This document shows, piece after piece, positions 35,852-45,090 of a stretch of 64,000 nt of DNA (position 1 is the stretch's first letter; every line of letters begins with the position of its first letter). The stretch comes from Pseudonocardia alni. GTDB taxonomy: Bacteria; Actinomycetota; Actinomycetes; Mycobacteriales; Pseudonocardiaceae. The stretch covers positions 1 through 64,000 of the forward strand of contig NZ_PHUJ01000001.1 of assembly GCF_002813375.1 (NCBI RefSeq), written 5' to 3'. Made by a program: the position numbers and the translations under genes. The notes under the pieces were generated by a model. The model saw only the letters and a program-made list of their open reading frames with translations. It had not been told where the DNA came from and did no database searches.

Positions 35852-38269
35852 TCAGGCCAGGCCGAGCTTCTTCGAGCACGCCGGCCAGGCCGAGTAGCCG
35901 TCGCGGTCGGCGCGGACCTTCTCCGCGATCGCGATCTGCTGCTCGCGGCTGGCCTCGTGCGCCGAGCCGGTGCCGCCGTAGGCGGCCCAGGTGGCCTGGT
36001 CGAACTGCAGCCCGCCGGAGTAGCCGTTACCGGTGTCGATCGCCCAGTCACCGCCGGATTCGCACTGCGCGAGCCGGTCCCAGGTCGCCGCACGGGCGCC
36101 CTCGCCTGCGGTGTCGTCCGCGGCCGCTGCCTGGGCCTTCTCCGGGTCGCGTGGCTGTTCCCCGTCCGCTGAGGCGGCATTGCCGGCCTGGTCCTGCCTA
36201 CCCGGGGGTGTACCGGCGCCGTCAGCGCCGCCACCGGCCGCACCGTTACCGCTGCTGGCGCCGTCGCCGGACGACGTCGTGTCGTCCTGGCCCTGGCTGC
36301 CCTGCGGCTGAGCAGCGTCGGTGCTGCCGGTGCTGCCGGTGCCGCTGCCAGTGCCGCTGCCGGTGGCGCCGGGGCGCTGGATGGGGTCCCCGGCCTGGGG
36401 CTGCTGCGCCGCGCCCGAGCCCTTCTGCGACCCGCCGGAACCAGTCCCGGTGCTGTCCCCGCCACCGGTGGAGGGCTGCTCCGCGCCGTCCGAGCTGCCC
36501 TGCCCCGCGCCCTGCTCATCGGGCTCGGCTGAGCCGCTGTCCGCGGTGGCACTAGGGGAGCTGCCGGTCTCGTTCTGCGAGCCGATCCCCGCAGCGTCGA
36601 GCTTCTCGGCCAGCTGCTCGGCCAGGGGGTCGGCGTCGGCCGCCTGGTGCACCTGCTCGGCCAGCTTCTCCGCGCCCGCCTCCCAGGCGTCGCCGGCGCT
36701 GCCGGTCCCTGCGGACTCGGTCGAGGGCTCCTGCGCCGATCCTGAGCCGGTCCCGCTCCCCCCGGGGTCGTTGGAACCCGAGCCGGTGGAGGAGTCAGAG
36801 CTGCTGGACGACTCGCTGTCGGACGAGCCGCCGCTGGGCGTCTCCGACGGCGTCGACGACGTCGAGTCCCGGTCCGAGCCAGACTCCGACGAGTCCGGGC
36901 CGGACAAGTGGGGCGAGCCCCCGCCCTGGTCGGTGAGGTCGCCGAGCTGGTCGAGCTTGTCCAAGTCCGCGGGGTCTGCGCCGAGCTTCTCCAGCTTGTC
37001 GCGGTCCAGCGAACCCAGGACCGAGGTCCGCAGGTCTCCTGCGCCGGGATCAGGGCTGGCGCCCAGGGCCTGCATCAGCTCCCCGACCAGCTGGATCGCG
37101 ACGCGGGCCTTCTCCAGATCCTGAGCGGACCCGCCGCCACTGCTGCTGTTGCTCGACGTCGAGCTGGAGGAGCCACCCGACTCCGAGTCGGCCGAGCCGA
37201 CCCCGGAGGTGTCGTCGGGGGTGGCGGGAGTGTCGTCAGAGCTGCTGTCGGAAGAGTCCGTGCTCGGTTCGGTCGAGGCCTCGGGGCTGCTGCTGGTCGT
37301 GTCGTCGGTGCTGTCGTCACTGTTGTTGTCGGAGTCGCCGGCCGGGGGGTCCTCGGAGCTGGTCGAGCTGCCGGTGTCGGGCTGGGCAGCGGCGTCGTCG
37401 TCCGGGGACGTGCTGGGGGGCTCGGGGGTCGGTGTCGGTTCGGCAGCGGAGGATGTCGGTGCTGCCGGGGCCGTCGGAGCCGGGGCCGGGGCCGGCTTCT
37501 GCGGTGCCGGCCGTGCTGCTGGTGCTGCCGGCGCTGCTGCGGCCGGGGCGGTGGTGGCTTCGGCGTGGCTGAGGCAGGTCTCGGGCAGCGGGGGCTCGGC
37601 CTGACGGCGCGGGTTCGGCGCAGCCGGGCCCGAGGCGCTCGTCGAGCTGTCCGCGGCGGGCTTCGGGGCGGTGACGTTCTTGACCGCTTCGCCGGCGCCG
37701 GTGACGGCGTCGACGGCCCCGTCGGCGGCCCCGCCGAGGGTCTGGCCGAGCTCACCGATCGGGCCGGGCTCGGGCGGCGGGGGCTGCTTGGGCAGCATGT
37801 CGGCCGGGGTCGGGCCCAGACCTGCCCGGGCCAGGCGGGCCGCGACCTGGCGAAGGTGCGGGTCGGCAGTCGCGCTGCTGCTGCCCAGGGCGTTGAGCTG
37901 GTCGGAGACATCGACGGCCTTCTGCCGCCAGCCCGCGGGCTGGGTCGCCGGGGTGAAGCCGAGCCCGGCGATCTCACGGGCCAGGCCCTGGGCGCGGGTG
38001 TCGTTGCTGACCGCGAGGTCGGCGAGCAGCGCGCGGGTCTGGGACCGGGTCTCTCGGGCGGCCGCGAGGGTGTGGGCAGCCTTACCCTGGTTGCAGCCCA
38101 GCGCGGTCAGACCGAGCTCGGCCGGCAGCGGGCTCAGCGAGAACGCGGTGACTCCGACCAGAGCACCGGCGGTCAGCATCGCGACCGCAGCACGTCGGGC
38201 GGCGGGGCCGCGGTGAGAAGGGGGCAGGTGCTCGGCCCACGAGGGCTGTCGCTTGCGATTCAGAGGCAT
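35852..38269 (-). CDS. Rpf-like muralytic protein with very long low-complexity linker
   Basis: An 805-residue protein. The start is ATG 38269 with a GGAG site nearby; the extension to 38308 is rejected. An N-terminal signal/anchor spans about 30-52, followed by a helical part to about 160. Then more than 450 residues are rich in Ser, Asp, Gly, Thr, Pro and Glu. The last about 70 residues are a resuscitation-promoting-factor/transglycosylase-like domain ([39 protein letters not shown]), with the Glu of CESGG as the expected catalytic residue. It probably cuts peptidoglycan at the transfer site, the linker letting it reach across the wall. Confidence 0.88.
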   Translation of the reverse strand: MPLNRKRQPSWAEHLPPSHRGPAARRAAVAMLTAGALVGVTAFSLSPLPAELGLTALGCNQGKAAHTLAAARETRSQTRALLADLAVSNDTRAQGLAREIAGLGFTPATQPAGWRQKAVDVSDQLNALGSSSATADPHLRQVAARLARAGLGPTPADMLPKQPPPPEPGPIGELGQTLGGAADGAVDAVTGAGEAVKNVTAPKPAADSSTSASGPAAPNPRRQAEPPLPETCLSHAEATTAPAAAAPAAPAARPAPQKPAPAPAPTAPAAPTSSAAEPTPTPEPPSTSPDDDAAAQPDTGSSTSSEDPPAGDSDNNSDDSTDDTTSSSPEASTEPSTDSSDSSSDDTPATPDDTSGVGSADSESGGSSSSTSSNSSSGGGSAQDLEKARVAIQLVGELMQALGASPDPGAGDLRTSVLGSLDRDKLEKLGADPADLDKLDQLGDLTDQGGGSPHLSGPDSSESGSDRDSTSSTPSETPSGGSSDSESSSSSDSSTGSGSNDPGGSGTGSGSAQEPSTESAGTGSAGDAWEAGAEKLAEQVHQAADADPLAEQLAEKLDAAGIGSQNETGSSPSATADSGSAEPDEQGAGQGSSDGAEQPSTGGGDSTGTGSGGSQKGSGAAQQPQAGDPIQRPGATGSGTGSGTGSTGSTDAAQPQGSQGQDDTTSSGDGASSGNGAAGGGADGAGTPPGRQDQAGNAASADGEQPRDPEKAQAAAADDTAGEGARAATWDRLAQCESGGDWAIDTGNGYSGGLQFDQATWAAYGGTGSAHEASREQQIAIAEKVRADRDGYSAWPACSKKLGLA

Positions 38270-38336
38270 GTCCAGGTCTCCGTCATGTGATCGGCGGGGC
38301 TGTCTCACAACCGGGTCGGTTCAGGTCAGTCGCTGA

Positions 38337-39617
38337 TCAGCCGCCTCCGCGCGATCCACCGCTGCGGGAGTCGCCGCTGTCCTGGCTTCCACCTCGGCCG
38401 CGGTCCCGATCACCGCTCCCAGAGCCACCGGACCCACCAGAGCCGTTGCCGCCCACTGACAGGTCGGCGCCGGCGTCGACGCCGTCCTCACCCGCAGAGA
38501 CGTCGACCCCGGCGCCCACCTCGTTGCCGCTGCCGCCGGTGAGCTCGTACTGGCGGACCCAGTCGACGTGCATCGCTGCGCCGCCTGAGGCGTCGCCGCC
38601 GAAGTAGTCGAGCTGGATGGTCAGGTGCATCGGCCCGGGCGGATTGTGGGACTTGTCGTCGTCGGTGAACCACGGCTTGCCGTCGACGAGGTAGGTGATC
38701 TTGTCGGGGGTCCACTCGACGGCGAAGGCGTGCCACTCGGTGGCGTCGATCTCGACCGAGCCCTGGGTCTGGGAGTTGTCCGAGCCGTAGTGCAGGAAGC
38801 CCTCGACCTTCTGCCGGGTCCCGTCGGAGATCTCCATGAAGTCGACCTCGCCGCCCTCGGGCCAGTTCTCCGCGGTCGGCCAGAGGAGGAAGAGGGTGTG
38901 CAGGCTCGACGCAGCGGGAGCGGGGGACTGGGCGCAGCCCTCCCAGCGGCCGTACTGCTGGCTGTTGGGCGACCAGGCCATTCCGCCGGCGTCGCCGTTC
39001 TCCGACCCGGTGATGGTCAGCTGCCCGTTCGACACCGAGATCGCGTCGGGGGTACGTCGTCCGTTGCCGCCATGGCCGGGGCCGTCGTACATGTTCCAGT
39101 CCCCGGAGACCGAGCTCCCCTCGAACTCGTCGGCGACCTTCGGCTTGCCCCAGCCGAGCGTGGCCGCTGCGGTCGTCTTGCACTGACCGCCTGCACCGCC
39201 CGATCCGGAGCCGCTGCCCGATCCGGAGCCGCTGCCGGATCCCGAGCCGCCGCCGGTCCCGGAGCCATTCCCGGATCCGGGGGGAGTGCCTGTGCCACCG
39301 CCGTCGTCCCCGGCCTCGCCGGCCCCGCCGGAGCCGTTCCCGCCCGAGGCCGACCCGCCAGAGTCCCCGGCACCGGGCTCATAGCACTCGGCCGGGATGA
39401 ACCCGGGCTTGTTCGCGCCCACGTCGAGCAGTGCGCGGCGCAGCTTCTCCGCACGCGGGGACGTGTCCCCGGTGAGCTCGGCGAGCACGTGCACCGCGGT
39501 GATCCGCCATCCACACTCGACGCCGCCCTCCGGCGCCGCGGCGGGCACGAGCCCTGAGGCGGTGAGGGTGGTGGTAAGCGCCAGCGCGGCGCCCACCAGC
39601 AGGTGCGGACTGATCAC
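38337..39617 (-). CDS. GH16-family glycoside hydrolase, exported
   Basis: A 426-residue protein. The start is a GTG overlapping the preceding stop (GTGA at 39614-39617); upstream frame out to 40883 is a shadow of the ParA-like gene. A signal peptide (about 4-28) is followed by a small N-terminal domain, a Gly/Ser linker and a GH16 domain with the nucleophile and acid/base residues in GEVDFMEI (Glu 257, Asp 259, Glu 262; the ExDxxE motif). The family cuts beta-1,3/1,4-glucans, agars and similar polymers. The C-terminus is a Gly/Ser/Asp tail. A glycosidase inside the transfer operon probably acts on a recipient or donor envelope polysaccharide. Confidence 0.88.
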   Translation of the reverse strand: MISPHLLVGAALALTTTLTASGLVPAAAPEGGVECGWRITAVHVLAELTGDTSPRAEKLRRALLDVGANKPGFIPAECYEPGAGDSGGSASGGNGSGGAGEAGDDGGGTGTPPGSGNGSGTGGGSGSGSGSGSGSGSGSGGAGGQCKTTAAATLGWGKPKVADEFEGSSVSGDWNMYDGPGHGGNGRRTPDAISVSNGQLTITGSENGDAGGMAWSPNSQQYGRWEGCAQSPAPAASSLHTLFLLWPTAENWPEGGEVDFMEISDGTRQKVEGFLHYGSDNSQTQGSVEIDATEWHAFAVEWTPDKITYLVDGKPWFTDDDKSHNPPGPMHLTIQLDYFGGDASGGAAMHVDWVRQYELTGGSGNEVGAGVDVSAGEDGVDAGADLSVGGNGSGGSGGSGSGDRDRGRGGSQDSGDSRSGGSRGGG

Positions 39618-40960
39618 CGGGGGCCACCGGTGCCGCGGAATCCGTGGCTGGCCAGTCCCTGGGTGCGGCGGCCCTGGAAGCCCTCGGCGACGGTGGCGGC
39701 GAGCTCGAGCGCGGCGTCGCGCGCGGCGGGGGTGAGGGCGTCGAAGTCGATGATGCCGCCGGCCTGCAGGTGCGGGTCCGGGGGAAGGACGATCACCGCG
39801 CGGCAGCGTTCGGCGAAGAAGTCGCGGATGACGCGGTCGTCGATGTCGGGGCTGTGGCGGTCGTAGGACAGCACCACGACCGCGTCCTCGGTGAGGTGGC
39901 GGTATCCGTTGGCGGCGAGCCAGCGGAAGGTGCGAGCGGCGCGGGAGGCGCCGTCGTTGGTCGGGGCGCCGACGATGACCAGCGAGTCGGCGTGGCGCAG
40001 GCTGCCCTGCATCGCCGAGTGCACGATTCCGGTTCCGGAGTCGGTGATGATCGCGTTGTAGTAGCGGGCCAGCAGCCGCAGCGCGGCCTCGTAGTCGGCC
40101 GCGGAGAACGTCTCCGACAGCTCCGGTTCCTGTTCGCTGGTGAGGACCTGCAGGCGCCCGGCGAGATGGGTGTAACCGGCCAGGTCGGTGTGGGCGCGGA
40201 TCTCGTCCAGGGCGTAGAGCAGGTCGCGCACGGTGGTCTTCGCAGCCAGGGTCTCGCCGACGAGGCGGTCGCCGAGGGTGCCGGCGTCGGGATTGGCGTC
40301 CATAGCGATGACCCGGTCCCCGCGGTACTCGGCGAGCGCGAGCCCGAGCAGCGCGGACACGGTGGTCTTGCCGATCCCGCCCTTGATCGAGCCGACGACG
40401 ACGCTGTGCGGGCCGGGCAGCGGGGTGCGGATCTTCTGGAGCTGGTCGCGCAGCCGGGCCTCGGCCTCGGACAGTCCGGGGTTCCAGCGGCCGCCGGTCA
40501 GCTGGTAGGCGACGTGGCGCCATCCCTGCTGCGGACGGGCCCGCCGTTCGCGGACCACGCCCGACAGCACGCCGGTCTGCTCGTCCCACGCCGGGCGGAA
40601 CGCCTGCGGATCCTCCGAGGGACCCGCACCCTGATGAGCGGGGAGGGACGCGGGGGCCGCCGGCGACGGCGCCGCCGCCGGCGCAGACGGTGGCGCCGGC
40701 CGGGCCGCTTCGGCAGCGGGCGCCGCGTCCGTCAGCGGTGGCTCGTCGCGGAAGCGCTCCGGCGCAGGCGCGGGGCGGGACGGCGGGGTGGTTGGCGAGG
40801 TGGTCGCCGCGCTCGCCTGCGTGGCCGGGGGCTTGGTCGCGGGGACCTGGGCCCCGTCGTATCCGGTGGCCGGGGCGGCCCACGCCGCGCCCGCGTCCAG
40901 CCAGGACGGGGCGGCAGGGGTGTTGTTGGTGCCGTTCGGTGAGGACGTGGGGGAGGACAT
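39614..40960 (-). CDS. ParA/MinD-family ATPase with Pro-rich N-terminus
   Basis: A 448-residue protein. Residues 1-120 are disordered and Pro/Ala/Thr-rich. Residues 185-430 form a ParA/MinD-like ATPase: deviant Walker A GSIKGGIGKTT (190-200), Walker A' near VIAMDANPDAGTLGDRL, and switch regions (YYNAIITDSGTG). The layout recalls the EspI-type MinD proteins of mycobacterial type VII systems. It may position or gate the transfer machine. It overlaps the GH16 gene and lies just behind the first gene of the operon. Confidence 0.82.
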   Translation of the reverse strand: MSSPTSSPNGTNNTPAAPSWLDAGAAWAAPATGYDGAQVPATKPPATQASAATTSPTTPPSRPAPAPERFRDEPPLTDAAPAAEAARPAPPSAPAAAPSPAAPASLPAHQGAGPSEDPQAFRPAWDEQTGVLSGVVRERRARPQQGWRHVAYQLTGGRWNPGLSEAEARLRDQLQKIRTPLPGPHSVVVGSIKGGIGKTTVSALLGLALAEYRGDRVIAMDANPDAGTLGDRLVGETLAAKTTVRDLLYALDEIRAHTDLAGYTHLAGRLQVLTSEQEPELSETFSAADYEAALRLLARYYNAIITDSGTGIVHSAMQGSLRHADSLVIVGAPTNDGASRAARTFRWLAANGYRHLTEDAVVVLSYDRHSPDIDDRVIRDFFAERCRAVIVLPPDPHLQAGGIIDFDALTPAARDAALELAATVAEGFQGRRTQGLASHGFRGTGGPR

Positions 40961-40983
40961 CAGCAGCTACCTCGTGGTGGGGG

Positions 40984-41952
40984 TCAGGAGGAATCGGTGG
41001 GGCGCAGGTGCGGGTCGACGACCAGGTGGCCGTCGTCGTCGCGGGTGATCGGGACCGTCATCCGGACCCAGTTCGCCTCGACCGCCGTCCACGCCGGGTC
41101 CGCCTCGGGCGGGGCGCACGACGGGCCGAGCAGCCCGGGCACCTCCGCCTCTGCGGACCCGGCGTGGCGCGGGGTCTCGGGCGGCGGGCAGGCGCGCGCG
41201 TACGTGGTGATCCGCACGATCACCTCGACGAACACCACCGTGTCGCTGGGCCGGTAGAGCCGGCCCGGCAGTGGTGAGTCGGCGCGCTGCCTGCCCGCCC
41301 CCGACCACCCCCAGGTGCACGCCTGGGGGGCAGCGAGCAGAGGCCGCAACACCTCTGCCCGACGACTCGGGTCGTCCTCATCAAAGGACTGGAAATCAGT
41401 GGCGAACCGCCCGGCGAAGCTGGCCGCCTCCAGGTCCGAGATCGGCTCCAGCGACCGCACCGAACGGAAGAAGGAGTCCTGACCAGCGGTGTAGCGCGTC
41501 ACGGCTGTCTCGGCTGCTGTGGCCCGACCACGGCAAGGTGGGACGACCTGCTCACGGGGGAGATCGGCGTTGAGTCGCACCTGGGGCCGCGCGAGCGCAC
41601 CGGCGAGTCCAGGAACGGTGGCATCGCTGTCGCCGTTGCGGGACTGCTCAGCAGGCGGGGGCTCCATCTCCTTCTCTCGCGCCGGCGCGTCCTCGTCGAG
41701 GTCACCGACGGCAGCCGGAGCGAGAGCGGTCCGCGCGGGCTCGTGCTCGTGAGCGCGCGGCGGGGGTCTGAACAGAGCAGGAGCAGGCGCGCGGACCGCC
41801 TCGTCGCTGTCGTGACTCTCAGACTTGTTCCGCTCGTCGAGGGCGGTGCTCGATGACCGGCCGACGGGGGCAGCGCTTCCGTCGGAGCCCAAACCGGGGG
41901 CGGTACGCCACGGCGCGCTGGAGGACGGTGCGGGACGGGACCGGATCGGCAT
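40984..41952 (-). CDS. TcpC/VirB8-like conjugation protein, first structural gene of the operon
   Basis: A 322-residue protein. The ATG at 41952 overlaps the stop of a 14-codon leader ORF (TGATG), so it is preferred to the GTG at 41961. The first 150 residues are Pro/Ala/Glu-rich. The C-terminal 170 residues (SFAGRFATDFQSFDEDDPSRRAEVLRPL, then VVFVEVIVRITTYA, and WTAVEANWVRMTVPI) have the strand/helix order of TcpC-type NTF2-like domains. No transmembrane helix is evident, unlike usual TcpC. The assignment is tentative. Confidence 0.5.
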   Translation of the reverse strand: MPIRSRPAPSSSAPWRTAPGLGSDGSAAPVGRSSSTALDERNKSESHDSDEAVRAPAPALFRPPPRAHEHEPARTALAPAAVGDLDEDAPAREKEMEPPPAEQSRNGDSDATVPGLAGALARPQVRLNADLPREQVVPPCRGRATAAETAVTRYTAGQDSFFRSVRSLEPISDLEAASFAGRFATDFQSFDEDDPSRRAEVLRPLLAAPQACTWGWSGAGRQRADSPLPGRLYRPSDTVVFVEVIVRITTYARACPPPETPRHAGSAEAEVPGLLGPSCAPPEADPAWTAVEANWVRMTVPITRDDDGHLVVDPHLRPTDSS

Positions 41953-41996
41953 CACGCCCACCGCCCTGCGCGGTGCCGTCGAGACGTAGGCGCCAT
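41952..41996 (-). CDS. 14-codon leader peptide ORF
   Basis: ATG 41996 has an excellent ribosome binding site (GGAGGGAG at 42005-42012, 8 bases away), and its stop overlaps the ATG of the next gene (TGATG at 41950-41954). The peptide is basic (MAPTSRRHRAGRWA). It is probably a translational coupling leader controlling the operon's first gene. Confidence 0.5.
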   Translation of the reverse strand: MAPTSRRHRAGRWA

Positions 41997-42004
41997 GACA
42001 AACA

Positions 42005-42054
42005 CTCCCTCCATAAAACTAGATCTGATAGATTCACGCATCTTGAATACAAGA
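42005..42054 (-). promoter_or_regulatory. Promoter/operator and RBS of the transfer operon
   Basis: An AT-rich stretch in otherwise GC-rich DNA. A palindrome TCTTG-AATA-CAAGA lies at 42041-42054. On the minus strand TTGTAT followed 16 bases later by TATCAG could be a promoter, overlapping the palindrome. The RBS at 42005-42012 serves the leader ORF. Two EspR-like regulators are encoded nearby, and one is divergent from this site; regulation by it is inference. Confidence 0.45.
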
Positions 42055-42228
42055 CGACGGGACGTCACTATCCGCGCAGAGCGACGGCTGGTCAACCGAT
42101 CGTGTGCGAGACCCGGGTCCCTAACCCGCGGGTGGGCACCCCGGCTGGGATCTGGCGCTGGGCGCAGCTAGCGTCACAGCGCCTCGTGCCACACCCACGG
42201 AGGCGGCGTGTTCGTACGGAGGTGACTG

Positions 42229-42663
42229 GTGCCAGACGAGCCTCGCCTCAGCGGCGCGCCGCGGACGCTGGCCGAGAAGCTGAACCACCTCGCTCGCCCG
42301 CCCGGTAGCACCCGCGCTCTCTACCTCGACGAAATCGTCGAGGGGATCGAAGCTACGGGCGGACAGGTCTCGCGCGCCACGCTGAACACGATGATGCGAG
42401 GACGCAATACCAACCCACGCCGCAGCACCATCGAAGCCCTGGCCACCTACTTCAAGGTCTCGGTCTCCTACCTGCTCGACGACCCCCATCCCGCCCTCAC
42501 CGACAACGAACACGAGCTGCTCGCCAAGCTGCGTGACCCCGACCTCGCCGCACTGATCAGCGGCATCAGCGAGCTGCGCCCCGAGACTCGCCGGTCCCTC
42601 GCCCGGATCGTCGACGACCTGCGGCAGATGCAGAACAGCGAACAGGCTCACCGCTCCTCCTGA
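42229..42663 (+). CDS. EspR-like XRE-family regulator
   Basis: A 144-residue protein with a GTG start, transcribed away from the transfer operon. It has an N-terminal helix-turn-helix (LAEKLNHLARPPGST, then GGQVSRATLNTMMRGRNTNPRRSTIEALATYFKVSVSYLLDD), followed by a helical dimerisation tail. The architecture matches EspR of mycobacteria, an ESX-1 and nucleoid-associated regulator. It is well placed to control the operon promoter at 42.0 kb. It overlaps the end of a convergent gene by 16 bases. Confidence 0.82.
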   Translation: MPDEPRLSGAPRTLAEKLNHLARPPGSTRALYLDEIVEGIEATGGQVSRATLNTMMRGRNTNPRRSTIEALATYFKVSVSYLLDDPHPALTDNEHELLAKLRDPDLAALISGISELRPETRRSLARIVDDLRQMQNSEQAHRSS

Positions 42664-43145
42664 ACGGCCGCGACGCGTTGCATCGCCTGATGGGCGACGA
42701 TCGCCAGGTCGAGTGCCTCCGCGGCGACAGTCAGCCACCGTTGCGTGCTCTCGTCCCTAGGCTCGGCGGTATCGGTCGCATCGACCGCCTGCTGGACTGA
42801 GGTCAGCGCGTGGATGGCTGCGCTGGACAGCACTGTCAGCTCACTCTCTAACCTGTTGATCAGCTGGGCCATGCCTCCGTTCTGCTCTAGGGCCGGCCGA
42901 GCGACAGGAGATGCCAGTCCGAGAGGAGACTCGCGGCGCGGGGGGTCAAGGTGCCGTGGCGCAGGACTTTGCGATCGATGCGACGGTGCGCGGTGCTCTC
43001 GCCGACGCCCGGTATCCCGGGCCTCGGCACCTCGCGCTTCGTCAGCGGGCGCGGCCGCACCCGCAGGAAGCGCCGCGGCGGTCGACCCGGCGCCTTGCTC
43101 CCATTCGCTGGCGTGCAGGGGAACGGGCAGGGCCTCGTCCGGCAT
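42648..43145 (-). CDS. Hypothetical helical protein
   Basis: A 165-residue reading frame from ATG 43145. The N-terminal 90 residues are low-complexity Ala/Arg/Pro, while the last 75 (MAQLINRLESELTVLSSAAI, TQRWLTVAAEALDLAIVAHQ) are well-formed amphipathic helices. The true start may be ATG 42872, although its upstream GGAGG is only one base away. The strand is convergent with the EspR-like gene. Function unknown. Confidence 0.45.
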   Translation of the reverse strand: MPDEALPVPLHASEWEQGAGSTAAALPAGAAAPADEARGAEARDTGRRREHRAPSHRSQSPAPRHLDPPRRESPLGLASPVARPALEQNGGMAQLINRLESELTVLSSAAIHALTSVQQAVDATDTAEPRDESTQRWLTVAAEALDLAIVAHQAMQRVAAVQEER

Positions 43146-43552
43146 CGTGCACCTCGTCTCGGGCTCGGTCAGGATCGGAAAACTCCCGCAGGTCGGTGCG
43201 ATGGTCAGGCAGAACTCAGCATGTAGGTGAAGATCGATTCGTGTGAGCGAAGGATGTCTGACGAGCGTGGTGTCGAGTCCATGCAAACGGCCTGGCGGAG
43301 CTGACTTCGGTGCGCCCTGAACCTGCTTTGGTGCTGGAGATGCACCGCATCTGAGCAGCAGCGATGATGACAGCGCCGCTGCCGGTGAAGCGAGGTCAGA
43401 GAGCAGCACCTGTCATGCATATCAGCGAAGCATCGTTGCGGCAAGATTCGCTAGCACGCGGAGCGATGAGCGTCCGAGGCGACGATGACTCTGGCGGGTG
43501 ACGTCTCACCGGCTACGCTGCGCAGCAGGCCAGAGGAGAAGGGGGGACGCGG
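43146..43552. other. 407-bp gap with mixed AT content
   Basis: No credible gene is seen. The segment from about 43380 to 43460 is AT-richer (CATGCATATCAG) and probably carries the promoter of the EspR-like gene at 43553, preceded by GAGGAGAAGGGGG. From here on the base composition drops noticeably in GC until about 47.4 kb. Confidence 0.35.
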
Positions 43553-44023
43553 ATGTCCGAGTCTCACGAGGAGAGTCCTGCGCTCGGTTCGTTGGCTGAA
43601 CGCATCAACTACCTGTTCGCGTCGATAGCACCTGAGCATGGCGACCGCCCGGAGTACACCGGGAAAGAGGTGATCAGCTGGCTGCGCCAGCGAGGATACG
43701 AACTTTCAGCATCGCATCTTTCGGAGTTGCGACGTGGCATCAAGACGAACCCCACCATGCGGGTTATCGATGGTTTGGCGCGATTCTTTGCAGTCCGAGT
43801 CGGCTTCTTACACGGCGATCCCGACGCTGTCCGTGACGTCATGGCCGAAATTCGCCTACGGCGTGCCCTCCGTGAGGCACAGGTGACAGACATCGCGGCA
43901 AGGGTCGCTGGTCTGGACCCTGAGCAACGCCACGCGGTCGCAAATTTTATCACTCAGATCGTGTACGAGCAGACCACGGGAAAAGACGGAAATCCGCCCG
44001 GCCGAAGCACTCCCGATAAGTAA
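43553..44023 (+). CDS. EspR-like XRE-family regulator, second copy
   Basis: A 156-residue protein; ATG 43553 follows a purine-rich site. The pattern LAERINYLFASIAPEHGDRP, EYTGKEVISWLRQRGYELSASHLSELRRGIKTNPTMRVIDGLARFFAVRVGFLHGD matches EspR closely, more so than the copy at 42229. It has an alpha-helical tail (RRALREAQVTDIAARVAGLDPEQRHAVANFI). It probably regulates the downstream peptidase/membrane genes, the transfer operon, or both. Confidence 0.85.
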   Translation: MSESHEESPALGSLAERINYLFASIAPEHGDRPEYTGKEVISWLRQRGYELSASHLSELRRGIKTNPTMRVIDGLARFFAVRVGFLHGDPDAVRDVMAEIRLRRALREAQVTDIAARVAGLDPEQRHAVANFITQIVYEQTTGKDGNPPGRSTPDK

Positions 44024-44070
44024 GGAGATATCGAATCTAGTGGCCGCCTGTACGTCGGGATGATACTGGG

Positions 44071-44544
44071 ATGACCGCCCGAACGGCACCTTCGGGAGAA
44101 GAGCCGGATGGTGTCGAGACCCGTTTGCGCCGATTACTCGCACTGGTTCGCGTACCCACGGAGGGCGATGGTCCACCGTGTTGGGTCACGCTCGGCTCAC
44201 ACCTCACCGCCTGCCTTAGCGCTGGCAAAGAACTGCATGACGCGGAGCGCATTTTATCGTCGCTCCTCAGTTCAGAGACGGTGAACGTGACACCATCCGA
44301 ACATGAGCTAGATGTGGTGCTGCGCTATCTCGGCGAACCTGCGAGCTATTTTGATTTGACACAGCCCCGGTTTGAGTCCGAGGCTCACCTACTGCTGGCG
44401 CAGCTGGACAAGATGGGCGTTTCTGCGTTTCGTATGTGTAGAGCATATATGCGTGAGTTCGACCGGGTCGCCGCGCTGGAACTCCTCGTCGACGTGACAA
44501 GCAGCGTCGCCCCGCGCGCCCACGAAATCGGGTCGGAGCGCTAA
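44071..44544 (+). CDS. Hypothetical helical protein, possible regulator partner
   Basis: A 157-residue protein; ATG 44071 sits close behind GATACT (44062-44067), a -10-like hexamer. The N-terminus is Arg/Leu-rich, followed by several helices. The tail (FRMCRAYMREFDRVAALELLVDV) resembles the EspR-type tail, but the helix-turn-helix itself is not recognisable. Between an EspR-like and an ImmA-like gene, it may be a degenerate member of the same regulator family. Confidence 0.55.
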   Translation: MTARTAPSGEEPDGVETRLRRLLALVRVPTEGDGPPCWVTLGSHLTACLSAGKELHDAERILSSLLSSETVNVTPSEHELDVVLRYLGEPASYFDLTQPRFESEAHLLLAQLDKMGVSAFRMCRAYMREFDRVAALELLVDVTSSVAPRAHEIGSER

Positions 44545-44592
44545 GATCACGCATCAGGCGTAGCAGGACGGCTGGACGGGGACAGGAACTCG

Positions 44593-45090
44593 ATGAACGA
44601 GCGTCAACTCCGTAGCAAGGCGCGGGAGCTCCTGCGCGACTTGGGGTATCGCCGTACCCCTCCGCCCGCCGAGCTGTGTGCGCGTCTGTCGAGCCGTGTC
44701 GGTCACCCGATCGAGTTGGTCGGCAGGAGCCTTCCTTCCGTCCGGTCATTCGGCTGCGTTATACCGTTTCCGGATAAGTATCTCATTACATACCTTACTG
44801 ATCTGTCGGAAGAACGTCAGAACTACACGATCTACCACGAGATCGCGCACATTCTGCTTGGCCATCTCGTCGTTGGCGCGACCGACACGCCACTGCTGTG
44901 CGGATCTCTCCTAGTCAATCAGGACGATGGCCCAGTTGGGTCGCACTACGGTCAGCGATCTGAATGGGAAGCCGAGACGCTCGGCGCGTTTTTGTCGAGC
45001 TGGTCGAAGCTACCCATCCGCGCGGCGTGGGACGACCTAGGGCGAACAGGTGGAGCTCTAGGTCGAGCTCTCGGCGGACAGGGAGTGTGA
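44593..45090 (+). CDS. ImmA/IrrE-type zinc metallopeptidase
   Basis: A 165-residue protein; ATG 44593. Zinc motif HEIAH at 82-86 in YHEIAHILLGH, with a downstream glutamate in SEWEAETLGAF (about 124-128) as third ligand. These proteases cleave XRE-type repressors in mobile elements (ImmA of ICEBs1) and stress responses (IrrE). Its neighbours include EspR-like regulators, likely substrates. Its last codons overlap the start of the membrane protein gene (GTGTGA). Confidence 0.88.
   Translation: MNERQLRSKARELLRDLGYRRTPPPAELCARLSSRVGHPIELVGRSLPSVRSFGCVIPFPDKYLITYLTDLSEERQNYTIYHEIAHILLGHLVVGATDTPLLCGSLLVNQDDGPVGSHYGQRSEWEAETLGAFLSSWSKLPIRAAWDDLGRTGGALGRALGGQGV

Noticed and set aside
36908..38290. 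460-residue plus-strand frame opposite the Rpf-like gene
   Set aside because: Low-complexity Gly/Arg/Val product of the Ser/Asp-rich linker read backwards.
39618..40883. N-terminal extension of the GH16 frame
   Set aside because: It is an alternate frame of the ParA-like gene; the GTG overlap at 39614-39617 gives the real start.
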